Positions 28,300 to 39,223 of a stretch of 64,000 nt of DNA are shown here, one piece after another (the first letter of the stretch is position 1; each line of letters begins with the position of its first letter). Origin of the DNA: Piromyces finnis (lineage: Eukaryota > Neocallimastigomycota > Neocallimastigomycetes > Neocallimastigales > Neocallimastigaceae). The stretch lies in assembly GCA_002104945.1 (NCBI GenBank), contig MCFH01000036.1, forward strand, positions 62,001-126,000, written 5' to 3'. The notes below the pieces were generated by a model. That model worked only from the letters and a program-made list of their open reading frames with translations. It was not told where the DNA came from and did not search any database. The translations under genes and the position numbers were made by a program.

Positions 28300-28895
28300 A
28301 ATCTTATTTATAAAGTGTTGCATTAGAAGCTAATATCATTAATCAATGTGTTATATCATATTTAAAATCATCAATTAAGAAAGATGTTGAAAGTTATCAA
28401 GCACTTTACAAAAGTGGCAAAGCAACAGAAGTAATTTAAATATTCATACAAAAATATTATTATTATTTTGACTATATCACTAATAATTATTATTATTTAT
28501 AGGAGGATTATAAAACATATTTCAATTCAAAGATAAAAAAGTCATTAAAATTAATAGAAGAATTGGATCGTTCGAATCAGCTGTGGTTAGAATTTGAAAA
28601 TCACAGATCTCTTATACTTTGTAAGTATATTTTAATAATTAAATAGTTTATATTAATAATAAAAGCTATTGAAGTAGGTTAAGAACATGTATATATATTA
28701 ATAATTTATATATTAAATAATTTCAAAATAGCTGAATTCCCAAAAACTTTCAAAAATTCGAATATATCACTGGTAACACCTGTTGTTAAAACAATAGAAA
28801 TTATAAGGCGTTGTATTAAAGAATATATTGAAAATAAGGGATTAATGGATAAATTCACAGATTGTGATAAATGTACTTGTATGAAAAACATTTGA
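22719..28895 (+). CDS. AF4/FMR2 (AFF)-like disordered scaffold protein, probable super elongation complex subunit
   Basis: In my model exons 22719-22966, 23193-23217, 23377-23406 and one from 23496 join in frame. The main exon covers about 24000-27400, followed by several short exons ending at TGA 28893-28895. Near the N-terminus, MKSIIDTLDIFKQ then SWPKPLSPLKP resembles the conserved SWPxPL segment of animal AFF proteins that contacts ELL. The centre is more than 1,000 residues of Ser/Lys/Asp/Glu-rich disorder (SDSEEEEG, YSDEED clusters) with two Arg-Asp repeat blocks. The C-terminus is folded: KNMKLFVLDYILASLLFTE, FYYTEFESTRKF, MKCLSALCVALEANIINQC and LIEELDRSNQLWLEFE. In order and spacing this resembles the AFF C-terminal homology domain (LDAVLSF..., MYAETAELIRY, LAALCLRC, EIWDQAEQ). 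S. pombe Ebp1 is a known divergent fungal member. Family match is from memory; N-terminal exon choice is less certain than the C-terminus. Confidence 0.7.
26416..26676 (+). repeat. Arg-Asp/Glu repeat block 1 inside the AFF-like gene
   Basis: An almost pure hexanucleotide array (AGAGAT/AGAGAC, drifting to AGAGAA and AGAGAG at the 3' end) encodes about 85 residues of alternating Arg with Asp or Glu. Nearly every Arg uses AGA, so slippage is probably the origin. Confidence 0.95.
27016..27353 (+). repeat. Arg-Asp/Glu repeat block 2 inside the AFF-like gene
   Basis: This is a second RD/RE tract of about 110 residues. Arg alternates between CGT and AGA codons in mixed order, unlike the AGA-dominated first block. 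A KEKEKEKEKEK tail follows. The codon mixing suggests an older tract held by selection at the protein level. Confidence 0.95.
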
Positions 28896-29199
28896 AAATG
28901 ATTTCAAGTATATCAAAAAAAACCAAAACAGCAAAAAAAGTTATATATATACATAAATTTATATATTATCACATAATTATTTATTTCAAATTATAAACTA
29001 TTGATAATATCTTTAAAAATAAATACCTTTTAAAATAAGTCTATGTTTTTTATATCATTATTATTATTATTACTATTATTACTTAACAGTATTATCCGTT
29101 TATTTATATAAAATGAAATTAATATACTCTATATATATATATTAAACAATTTTTTTTTTTTTAGTAGATAATTTAAATATAATAATATAATATTATTGT

Positions 29200-29233
<34 letters not shown>

Positions 29234-30975
29234 GTCAAAGTATTTTTCATAAATATTTTTTTAAAACAAACAAAAAAAAAATCTTAATAGAAATAGTAAT
29301 TTATTTTGATTTTTGTAATATCTTTAATAAATAAAAAAAATTCCTTTTTTTTAACTATTATTATAATTAAAATTTTAAATACCCAAATACTGAATAAATT
29401 AATGTATTGATTTAAATATATAAATATATTTATTATTATGAAATACTTGAACACATAAAATAAAATATTTGATTATAAATATTGTATAATGAAAAATCCT
29501 AATGTTACAAAAACCAGGGAATATCAAAGTGGTTTTAGAAAATTAATCAACATTCATTAATAATATAAAAATGAAAAATAAATATAAAAATTTATAATAT
29601 ATATAATATATATATAATATGCAAAAAATATTGAACTTTTATAATCTTAAATAAAAGTATATAATTCGATAATGCATTAGATTATATTTTTTATGAAAAT
29701 ATAAGAATATATAGATTGTATTTAAGCATTTATCATTTTTTATTTTATTCTTTTTTTTTTAAATCAAAATATATTAATGTTAATCTAACCATTAGAAAAA
29801 AATTTTTTTTTATATAATAGATTAAATAAAAGTTAAGAAAAAGAAATTAAATAAAGAATAATCTTAGCATAATTTAAAATAAATATATATATATATTCAA
29901 GTTGAATTGCATTTTTTACAAAATTTAAAATATATATATATATATTCTAGTTGAATTGCATTTTTTTATATATAATTTAAATACTTTCTTATACATACAT
30001 TCTTTGGTTTATTAACAAAGTATATATTTTTATAATTTTTTATTTTATTAAAAAATAATTAAATTTTATTGTTTTTTTTTTTTTTTTTATTTTCTATTTA
30101 AATAATATTACTTTTTAAATAAAAATTGGGATGCTACTTATTTTAATATTTTTTTATCATTCATAGGTGAATTTTTTTTTTTTTAGACTAGGAAGAGAAT
30201 ACAATTTATTTATTTAATTTGTGATATTACATAATATTAGGTGATAATACATATTGATATAGTAAATAATAAATAAAAGTAATGAAATATAAATAAAATA
30301 AAATAAAATAATTATTTAAGTTGCATAAAAGTTCAATGAACTCTGCAATTTGTACTGTGTGGGATTTGTCCCTACCTAATAAATTAAATGAAATAAAAAA
30401 AATAAGTAACATCAGGTATGATAATGTGATGTCCACTAAACTCTCCCATGAGTTCATAATGTTTTCATTCAATGTTAGTATTTCATAGGTGAAAATAGAG
30501 AGAAAAAAAAAGGGGGGTTATTAACTTTAAAAAAGTATTTAAAATTACAAAATTAATATATGAAAATATTTTTTTTATGAAAAATTACAAAACATCATGT
30601 TTTTTGTTCCATACATAATGATAATAATAAATAATGTAATTAAAATATTATATATTTATGTGTTATCGATAACAATATGAAAAATAAATAAGCAAAATAA
30701 ACCATTTCAGTAAGCAATACATAAAGAACAAATATTAATTATTAAATAGATTTATTTTTAAATAAGTTTTAAATTATATATACATTTAACTACTTTTTTT
30801 TTTTTTTTTCTTAATTTAATGTAAAGATATCATTTATATAGTTATTATATAAATTATATTAAATAGCTTTATTGTTCTTATTTTTTTTTACTAATAATCA
30901 TCGATATATAGAATAATAAAATATTATAATTCTATGTAATAATATATATTTTTTCTATTAATTTGATTAAATTGA
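28896..30975. other. Convergent intergenic spacer
   Basis: The spacer lies between the 3' ends of the AFF-like and choline-transporter-like genes. It holds an AAT run at 29197-29230 and an imperfect 60-bp direct duplication: a TTGAATTGCATTTTTT segment preceded by an AT dinucleotide run occurs at about 29885-29920 and again at 29930-29965. No coding signal is convincing. Confidence 0.5.
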
Positions 30976-32880
30976 TTATAACACCATAGATGGATAAGTT
31001 TCTTTGACCTTTTCCCAAAATTCTGGTTTAGTATAGCGTAAAGCATCTGGATCTTCACAAAGACAAACAAAGGTAGTAGCTACACCAGAATTTATAACTT
31101 GTGCTACTACTGAGAAAATCATCAAACCAATTAAGAAGGCAATAATTCCAAATATAATATAAGCAGCAAGTTCTTCAATATCCAAAATAATAAAACCAAT
31201 AGCACAAGTAACAACAGCTGATAAGCAACCTACAGTAATTCCACCAATGGATAATACATTTCCAATGAGATTATCATTAATTATAGCTTCAATACCACGA
31301 GATTTACAAATTTCCCATGTATCCTTAGCAGCTTCACAATAAGATTTTCCATAGATAGCAACTTCAGTAAAAGCATAAACATTAAAGTATTCAATCATGT
31401 CACCAATACAGGAAAGAATACATTCAATACAACAAGCAAGAAGAGCAAGAATACTATTACCTTCATCTGATGCTTGTTCCTTTGTTTGACGTGCTATTGC
31501 TTCTAATGTTTGAATAATAGCAATAATTAAGCTACCATAGCAAATAGGTCCAAAACTTGTTGTAACAGCACGCTTAAATGATTTCATTGTTGGATTCTTA
31601 ACACTAATCTCAATCTTATTGGTACCTGGTTCAACAACACCACAGAAATAATATGTTGCAAAAACACCAGCAATAGTAACATGAACCGTGTTATTAATAA
31701 CTTGAGAACTGAAATAGAATGAGAATAAAAGGAATACATAAACGACATAGGCAACACCATCACCTTTATTTTGGAAATAAGAAATAGCTGCAACTAATGT
31801 CACAGTAATAAAAGAGTACCATATGGCTGCTACAATACATCCAAGGAAACCAACAAAAATGGTTGCTGGGTATTTTTTGGTAACAGTAGTTACAGTCTTC
31901 AACATAATTTTTGCAAATGGGATTCTTGATCTCCAGAGGAAGAAGCATAAAGCATAAAGTATTGCACAAACAAGCATAAGACCTCCCATAATTGGACTAA
32001 CTATAAAAGCAATGACGGCATAAATAAGATTAAGAATAATAGAAATAATAAAAGTACCCTTGATCATTTTTCCTGGATATTTTTGCATTAAAGTCATGTA
32101 TAATAATGTTAAAAGAGCAGAGCCAACTATACCAGAACCAACCATAGTAAATATATCTACGGCTGATGTACCAGATTTACTTCTTTTATAATATTTACTT
32201 GAACTATTTCCACCATAATTATTACCACTATAATTATTTCCACTATAATTACTATCATTGTTGTTATATCCAGAACTGTCACCATCCAAAACATTATCTG
32301 TATCCATATTAATTATTGAAACACCAGCAATTACAATTGTAATAACCACAGTTAAAATATAAAGAATAGTAGCCCAAACATCTTTATATTGTGGTTTTTC
32401 ATTGAATTCAATTTTGGATTTTTTATAGTCATTGCTTTCTTCATTAATTAAGACAGAACTACTATTATTATTGTTATTATTATTTGTTTTACCAGTATTT
32501 GTTAATTCAATTGCTGAAATATCACCATTAAATGGTGGAGGAGGTTGAGATTGATTATTAGGAGGATAGCTTGGTCCTGGTCCACCCATTTGAGGTGGTT
32601 GTTCATAAGGTGGTTGACTATATTGAGGTTGTGGTTGTCCATAAGGTGGTTGACCGTATTGAGGTTGTGGTTGTCCATAAGGTGGTTGACCATATGGAGG
32701 TTGACCGTATTGAGGTTGTGATTGTCCATAAGGTGGTTGACCATATGGAGGTTGACCGTATTGAGGTTGTGGTTGTCCATATGGAGGTTGTGGTTGTCCA
32801 TAAGGAGGTTGACCATATGGAGGTTGTTCATATCCATATGGTGGTTGTTGACCATATGGAGGTTGCTGTCCATCACTCAT
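30976..32880 (-). CDS. SLC44/CTL (Pns1-type) choline-transporter-like protein with PPYGQ-repeat tail, 634 aa
   Basis: This is an intronless 634-residue frame starting [10 protein letters not shown]. Residues 1 to about 110 are a Pro/Tyr/Gln repeat ([17 protein letters not shown] units), likely a cytosolic disordered tail. An Asn/Ser linker follows, then a membrane domain with about ten hydrophobic segments ([20 protein letters not shown] is the first). Family signatures are [12 protein letters not shown], the long [22 protein letters not shown] helix (the VxxxTVxGxxATWYF region of CTL proteins), [35 protein letters not shown] and [16 protein letters not shown] at the C-terminus. A Gly/Ser/Asn/Tyr-rich loop ([13 protein letters not shown]) between helices 1 and 2 may be extracellular. 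Fungal Pns1 sits in the plasma membrane; direct choline transport by fungal members is unproven. A paralogue without the repeat tail lies at 48334-49776. Confidence 0.93.
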   Translation of the reverse strand: MSDGQQPPYGQQPPYGYEQPPYGQPPYGQPQPPYGQPQPQYGQPPYGQPPYGQSQPQYGQPPYGQPPYGQPQPQYGQPPYGQPQPQYSQPPYEQPPQMGGPGPSYPPNNQSQPPPPFNGDISAIELTNTGKTNNNNNNNSSSVLINEESNDYKKSKIEFNEKPQYKDVWATILYILTVVITIVIAGVSIINMDTDNVLDGDSSGYNNNDSNYSGNNYSGNNYGGNSSSKYYKRSKSGTSAVDIFTMVGSGIVGSALLTLLYMTLMQKYPGKMIKGTFIISIILNLIYAVIAFIVSPIMGGLMLVCAILYALCFFLWRSRIPFAKIMLKTVTTVTKKYPATIFVGFLGCIVAAIWYSFITVTLVAAISYFQNKGDGVAYVVYVFLLFSFYFSSQVINNTVHVTIAGVFATYYFCGVVEPGTNKIEISVKNPTMKSFKRAVTTSFGPICYGSLIIAIIQTLEAIARQTKEQASDEGNSILALLACCIECILSCIGDMIEYFNVYAFTEVAIYGKSYCEAAKDTWEICKSRGIEAIINDNLIGNVLSIGGITVGCLSAVVTCAIGFIILDIEELAAYIIFGIIAFLIGLMIFSVVAQVINSGVATTFVCLCEDPDALRYTKPEFWEKVKETYPSMVL

Positions 32881-33340
32881 TTTTTTATTAAATATATATA
32901 TATATAATTGTAATTAATTTTAAAAACTTCTATAGTATATAATATTTTATATTTTCAAAATTTTGATTAATTCTTCAAATATATATTATTAAGGGTTTAA
33001 TGTTTTATTTAAAAATATATTCAAATATATTTATTAAAAACTAATATTAAGAAAAATATAATACACTTTGAATTTAGATTTTTTAATATTAAAATCTCCC
33101 TTTTTGTTTTTATTTTATATTTATATATATTATTTTAATATTAAAGTTTAAATTAACTAAATAAATCTTAATTTTATTATTTACTTACTTAATTATAAAT
33201 ATTTTAATTGAATTATGACTTTTAGAAATATATAAAGGTTTTAATTTGTATTACAATAGTCGTTATTTATGCACTAAAATAGGTTGAAAATATTTAACAT
33301 AATAACCTGTCAAAAAATAATATATATATAAATTTTATTT

Positions 33341-33341
<1 letters not shown>

Positions 33342-33411
<70 letters not shown>

Positions 33412-33490
33412 TAATAATAATAATAATTAGAGTAATAATAATAATTAGAGTAATAATAATAATAATAATAATAAATAATAATAATAATAA
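33342..33490. repeat. Interrupted AAT microsatellite
   Basis: AAT units are interrupted twice by ATTAGAG at 33426 and 33444, with an 18-bp period. The same interruption pattern occurs in the array at 47713-48015. Confidence 0.9.
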
Positions 33491-33701
33491 AATCTATTTA
33501 TAATTAAATTAGTCAATATATAATAAAGGAGAAAATTGTTCAAATAAAAAGAAATAATTTAAGAATATAGTTAAAAGTCTAAATTAAAAATATTTAGATA
33601 CTTTTTTTAATCATATTTTTCATATTTTTATTCTTTACATTTTATATCTATTTCCTTCAACTCATAATTTTCGAAATTTTTTTAAAGGAAGAATATATAT
33701 A

Positions 33702-33725
33702 ACTAGACATAATATTATGTCTAGT
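33702..33725. repeat. Perfect 24-bp palindrome
   Basis: The half-site ACTAGACATAAT is followed directly by its exact reverse complement with no spacer. It lies in an otherwise non-coding region about 820 bp upstream of the Pns1-like gene. It could be a dimer binding site or a chance AT-rich palindrome. Confidence 0.8.
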
Positions 33726-34256
33726 AATATAATCATTTCTATATATATGTAAAAATTTAATATAGTATAAATGAATGATCCATAAAATTCTGATATATTA
33801 ATTATTGAAATTATTTCTTTAATTAAAAAAACTTCTTATATCAGTAAAGTTCAATTTACTAAAGCTAGAAGAGACATTTAGATATTTAGAAAATAGAGAA
33901 ATATTGAAGCATAATAAAATTTTTAATAAAAATATTTATTTTTTGTATATAATACTAATATAAAAAATCAAAGAAAAATATATAAAAGCTCAATAATAAT
34001 GTATTTTAATATTATATTTTATTATATATTATTATTATTATTGTCTTTAAATTTATTTAATAAAATTTAATAGAAAAAAAAAAGTATAAATTGTTATATA
34101 TTATATATTAAAATTTTCTTTTCAATGTAACCTTTTTTTTATTTATTTTATTTAGCTAGTTATTTGAGTAATAAAAGAAATTTTAATGTTTATAATAGAT
34201 AAAGAAATCTTCAACAATTTAAACAAAACATTGAATAAAGTTTTATAGCAGAGTTT

Positions 34257-34291
<35 letters not shown>

Positions 34292-34375
34292 AAGAAAAAG
34301 AAATTTAACTAAATTAATAAATAAAAAGTAAATATAACATATGTAAAAAACTAAATTCATAATAAAATAAGTAAA

Positions 34376-34690
34376 TTGCAAATGAAAAAAAGAAATTTAT
34401 CTAAATTACAATCATTATTAGTATATAATAAAATACAAATAATATTAATTAGTATTTTGAAAATGGCTAAATTAGAAGAAATTATTATAGATTGTAATGT
34501 TTTATCTACATTATTAAAAGATGATAGATCATATTTAAAATCAAGAAGAAAAAAAATAGTTTTTATTTCAAAACTAAAATTACTTTAAATATTATAATAT
34601 TCTTTATTACATTAGGTAAAGATAATTATTCACTTCCAGAGTATGAATTTATGAATTATTTTGATTATAGTTTTTCTATATCAAAATAAT
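34376..34690 (+). pseudogene. 3'-terminal fragment of an LRR-family gene
   Basis: The frame from 34376 encodes LEEIIIDCNVLSTLLKDDRSYLKS, clearly related to the C-terminal [23 protein letters not shown] segment of the intact LRR gene at 53703-56249. After a stop at 34586-34588 a shifted frame continues as FITLGKDNYSLPEYEFMNYFDY, matching the family's [22 protein letters not shown] tail. Nothing upstream resembles the repeats. The 3' flank (34740-35290) is also homologous to the 3' flank of the intact LRR gene at 57364, so this is a decayed duplicate. Confidence 0.85.
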
Positions 34691-34739
34691 ATTGTTTTGT
34701 TATTAAAATGTAATATATATATAAATAAGCGAAAATTTA

Positions 34740-35290
34740 TATTTAATTAAACTATGTTATGGAATGTTATTAATATTCATGGTTTTTCAAAAAGTTTCTA
34801 CTGACTGATAATTGAAAGATATAGGCGTGATACAAGTTTAATGCTAAACCTTTTATGTTGCAGAAAAGGGTAATTAAAGTATTATCATTAATAAACCAAG
34901 TATCTAATATTTACATACTCTTTTAATATTCAAAATAATAATAAATAAATAAATAAATAAATAATAAATATTGAAATTTTTAATCCAGATCATTAATTAT
35001 AATAATAAAAAATAATTAAATAGAATCAACAACAATAATTTTTATTTTTTCCTTTTTCTTTCCTTTTTTAATATTATATGATTTTTATTAAAAGTCATTA
35101 ATTTTAGCTTTTATAAGTATGTTAATTTTGTAATTGATAATTAAGAATAAACAACTATAAGCACTTACTCTTATTTTTATTTTCATAGTAATATTATTAA
35201 CCCTCACAATATATTTATTATAACTCAATACTTTTTAAGGATGTATATTCCATATTTTTAACAGTTTTTAATGTATTACAATTGTCATCA
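34740..35290 (+). repeat. Duplicated LRR-gene 3' flank (copy A)
   Basis: About 550 bp is homologous, in inverted orientation, to about 56570-57125. Matching landmarks include TTTCTACTGACT, GTGATACAAGTT, TACTCTTTTAATATTCA versus TATTCTTTTAATATTCA, TTAAATAGAATCAA, CTATAAGCACTTA and GATGTATATTCCATA. Both copies lie immediately downstream of an LRR gene or remnant in the same relative orientation. Confidence 0.85.
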
Positions 35291-36280
35291 TGATATATAA
35301 AGAGTAAAAAGAATTATAATTATTCATTCAAAAAGCAAAATAATATATTGTTATTTCAAAATTTTTTATTTTTATAGTAATATTTTATTAGAATAATAGT
35401 AGGATATGAAAATGGATAACTTTTAAATATATTTTTTATTTTTTGTGATAGTTACTAACAACTAACCAGAATAATAAATACAAAGCAAATAAACCTATTT
35501 ATATATTTTTAATCATTTTTCTTATAATCCAACCATAATATTTCATATTATATAATATGTACATAAATGTAATTAATTATGTGTTATAATTTATTAATGT
35601 AATTAATATAAATTAAAAAAATTTCATAAATATATTTACTATTTTATTGGATTATTACATGAAATCATTTTTTAACCAATAATGTCTATTGAAATTTAAT
35701 ATATATTATTTAATAAATATTTGGAAACATTTTATTTATTATTGCTATTGGTAGATTAATTTCATTATTAAAGTTTATTTATAATAATATGAAAATAATT
35801 AATGAAAAGAAATTAATTATTGAAAATTTATAAATGCTTTTTCTATAAAATGTGGCTGATAATCTAATTAAAACTATTATAGAAGAATATTCTTAGAATT
35901 GTAAATTAATTATATATTATTAAATATTAATAATCAAAGTTTATAATGTTGGAAAGGATATAAAAAACAAAATAATAATAAAAAGTTATATAAAAAGATG
36001 TCACGAGCTCTAAAGAATTAAAGTGGCTTTATTAAAAATTATATGAAATCCTTTTCATCTAATAATATTTAGTAAAAGATAAAATAAAAAAATAAATAAA
36101 ATATAAATAAAGAATCATTTATTTTTTATTTTTTAAAAAAAAAGAAAAGTAAAATCAAAAGAAATAGTAATAATCATAATAAAATTAGAAAAAAAAAGTA
36201 ATACGGAAAAATAACAGTACCAAAAAATATTAGAAATAAATATAAAGAAGAAGAATATTGGATTATTAATTTTAGATAAA
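35291..36280. other. Spacer leading into an LRR pseudogene
   Basis: It is AT-rich with no gene. Its last 120 bp (36160-36280) resembles the promoter of the intact LRR genes, for example AGAAATAGTAATAATCATAA and the closing AAATGG start context. Confidence 0.5.
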
Positions 36281-37437
36281 ATGGAAAAAGAAAATGTAAT
36301 TGGTAATAATTATTTATGTTAGTGAATACAATTTTATGTTAGAGTTGCCAAAAGAAGAAGGAAATTTTACAAATGGATTTAAATCTTAAATGTAATTTCA
36401 TACCAAAAATACCAATAGAAATAAAAAAACTTAAAACAAATTAACAGATTTAAATCTTGGAAATAATTTAATATCAGAGTTACCAAAAGAAATAGGAGAA
36501 TTGAATAGTCTAATAAACTTAAACATTAGAAACAATGAATTAAGCACTATTCCAAAAGAAATAGGAAATTTGAATAATTTAAAAAATTTAAATTTATCAA
36601 ATAATCGAATATCAAAAATACCAAAAGAAATAGAACAACTGAATAAATTAACAAAATTTAACCTTGGAAATAATGAATTAACAAACATTCCAAAAGAAAT
36701 AGTAAATTTAACCAATTTAAAAGATTTAAATCTTGAATTCAATTTTTTAGAAAAAATACCAAAGGAAATAGGAAAGTTAAAAACTTTAATGGTATTAGAT
36801 CTTATAGATAATAGGTTTTCAGAGATTCCAAAAGAAATACTAAGTTTTAATGAATTAAAAAACTTAAATATTTCGGGAAATCATATATCAGAAATACCGA
36901 AAGAAATAGGGAATTTGAATAAATTAACTGTTTTAGATCTTAGTAATAATTATAAAATAACCGAATTACCAAAAGAAATGGGAAATTTAACCAATTTAAG
37001 TAGTTTAAATCTAAGTTTTAATAAACTAGTTAAATTACCAAAAGAAATAATAAGAAATTTAATGAATTAAAAAACTTTAAATATTTCGGGAAATCATATA
37101 TCAGAAATACCGAAAGAAATAGGAATTTTGAATAAATTAATTGTTTTAGATCTTAGAAATAATTAAAAAAAATAACCAAATTACCAAAAGGAATAGGAAA
37201 TCTAACAAACTTAACCGATTTAAATCATGAATTCAATTATTTAAAAAAAAAATACCGAAGGAAATAGAGAATTTAATCAATTTAACTGTTTTAAATCTTG
37301 AATATAATTATATAGAAAAAATACCAAAGGAAATAGAAAACTTAAGCAATTTAAAATGTTTATATTTTTATTCCAATAAAATAAATGAATTACCAAAGGA
37401 TATAAAAAACTTACCTAAATCAACCGATTATTTTTAA
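36281..37437 (+). pseudogene. Truncated and frameshifted LRR-family gene
   Basis: The start MEKENVIGN (36281) matches [10 protein letters not shown] of the intact paralogues, and the preceding promoter is also homologous. Almost all of the N-terminal helical domain is deleted. From about 36340, LRRs of 23 residues ([23 protein letters not shown] type) run through several frame breaks. The longest open stretch, 36501-37070, encodes about eight repeats. Frameshifts and an AATTAAAAAAAATAA-type break occur after 37070, with degraded repeats to LPKDIKNLPKS near 37430. I judge it non-functional, although the 189-residue frame could still be translated. Confidence 0.85.
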
Positions 37438-37814
37438 AACATAGCGTTAGAATTTGTTACTAATTGAAATAAGAAATTTAAATATAATAATAATAATAAT
37501 TTATTTTCTTTTTAAATATTATATTTAAGTATTCATTATAATAAATATATTAATTAATTATTTTTATTAATATTATCTTTAATAAAAAGAATTAGTATAA
37601 ATCACTATATATTAAAATCTTATTATTGATGTATTTTCCTTTTCATTATTTATTTTAAATATATATATGCATTATATATATATCTTTTTCATATATATAT
37701 TGATTTTATTATTTAAAAAATTAAAATAAAAATTTGAATGATTTCTTTAAGGGAAAAAAATAATAATAATAAATTAAGACATTTTCATTATAAAAAACAT
37801 TACATCTTTTTAAT
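37438..37814. other. Short spacer between LRR fragments
   Basis: AT-rich sequence with short AT dinucleotide runs. I see nothing coding. Confidence 0.5.
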
Positions 37815-38113
37815 AAAAGTACCAAAAGAATTAACTAATATAAATCTTAAACATAATTATATGGAGGAGGTACCAAAAGAAATAGAATAAGGAATTTAAC
37901 CATTTTAAAAACTTTAATAACTTTGTATTTAAATAATAATGAAATAAATGAATTACTAGGTAATAAATCAAAATTAATTAAATTAGATATTGATTATTAT
38001 TCATTAGGAAATATAAAACTTTATAGTAAAAAAAAAAAAAAAAAAAAAAAAAGAAATTGTGTAGAAAAGAGTTAATAAAATTTTCCTACCATATAATAAA
38101 AATGCACTCGGAA

Positions 38114-38147
<34 letters not shown>

Positions 38148-38510
38148 ATATAATAAATATAAATGATATAGAAGTAATGAAAATAAATAAAAGTGATAAT
38201 TATTATTTAATAGAATTACAATTGCTTATGTCTAATTTCTCGAAATTACAAAAAATAAATATAATCAATAATAGGATTAAAACTATGCCAAAAGATATTT
38301 TATAAATAGAAAAATTTAAAAAAAAGTTACATAATATTTTATTCTCATTTTTTTTAAAAAAAAAAAAAAAAAAGATAGGTTATATTTTAAATCCAGATAT
38401 TATTGTAAATACTATTATATACCTACTATAATAAGTAAAAAAACATTCACTTTCAAATTATGAGTTATGCATTTTGATTATTCTTCTTTTTATACATTAT
38501 AAAAATTTTA
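37815..38510 (+). pseudogene. Second degraded LRR-family fragment carrying a poly(A) insertion
   Basis: Broken frames encode VPKELTNINLKHNYMEEVPKEI, CRKELIKFSYHIIK and LQLLMSNFSKLQKINIINNRIKTMPK, matching the C-terminal module of the intact family (KKINLxRKELTELP..., [12 protein letters not shown]). The fragment then degrades through a remnant of the [17 protein letters not shown] tail to about 38510. It is interrupted by an A-tract at 38029-38052 and by a discrete short insertion at 38101-38144 flanked by a 13-bp duplication. Confidence 0.85.
38101..38144 (+). mobile_element. Micro-retroposed insertion: 16 bp plus poly(A)28
   Basis: The unique segment AATGCACTCGGAAGTT is followed by 28 A. 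It is flanked exactly by ACCATATAATAAA at 38088-38100 and again at 38145-38157. A poly(A) tail and a 13-bp target-site duplication are hallmarks of L1-type target-primed reverse transcription, here severely 5'-truncated. The host sequence is LRR pseudogene. Confidence 0.85.
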
Positions 38511-39093
38511 AAACTCATTATTATAATAATGTTTTTTTTTCTTTCATATTATTATCTTTTTAAAAAATAATTGTAATCAACATTTTTTTTTCTTTTTCTT
38601 ACTAAATTAAATTTGCATTTCTTCTTCTTCAGTATAAATATATATATGAAAGAAAAAGAAAAATAATATAAACACTTTAAATTAAATATTGATTTTGACA
38701 CACGCCACTATCTTATCTATATATTCATTAATTATTATAGAATAAAAATAAAAAAAAAAATCTTTAAATTTTTTAAATTTTTTGTGTAACTATCATGTAA
38801 CTTTATAATATTTTTCTTTTTTCTTTAATCCTATTTTAAAATTATAAAAAGTGCCTAATAAAATAGTTATGCAACAAATATATTGATGTTTATATTATTT
38901 TAGTATCTAATATTCTCACATCTCACCTAATATTAACATTTTTTACATATTTATAATATTATAATTATTACTGAAATTCAAACATTAGATTTCACAATAA
39001 TAAAGGGAGAGATACTAATTCTATATTGTAGAAATAGTAGAAAATAATTCATGCTATAGAGTTTATTATACGATATATATAGTGAGAGTTAAT

Positions 39094-39223
39094 AAACCAG
39101 CAATATTTCTATATAAGAGTAATCTTATTTAAAAAGGTTAAGAAAAAAATTAAGATATAAACCAGCAATAATTCTATATAAGAGTAATCTTATTTAAAAA
39201 GGTAAAGAAAAAAATTAAGATAT
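39094..39223. repeat. 65-bp tandem duplication
   Basis: Two adjacent units begin AAACCAGCAATA and end TTAAGATAT. They differ at only about two positions (ATTTC versus AATTC, GGTTAAG versus GGTAAAG). The high identity suggests recent origin. Confidence 0.92.

Larger units (their letters stand above)
32881..34375. other. Upstream spacer with microsatellite
   Basis: This is the region upstream of the Pns1-like gene. It includes the AAT microsatellite at 33342-33490, a perfect 24-bp palindrome at 33702-33725 and an A-tract at 34260-34289. No gene was recognised. Confidence 0.5.

Noticed and set aside
28260-28312. CRISPR or regularly spaced repeats
   Set aside because: No regularly interspaced repeats are present anywhere in the window. 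This T-rich stretch is an intron polypyrimidine tract, and the organism is a eukaryote.
34173-34306. A-tract at 34260 as another retroposed insertion, flanked by AAAAGAAATTT
   Set aside because: The 11-bp repeat is low-complexity and does not directly abut the A-run (GAAAG intervenes), so it is not distinguishable from chance.
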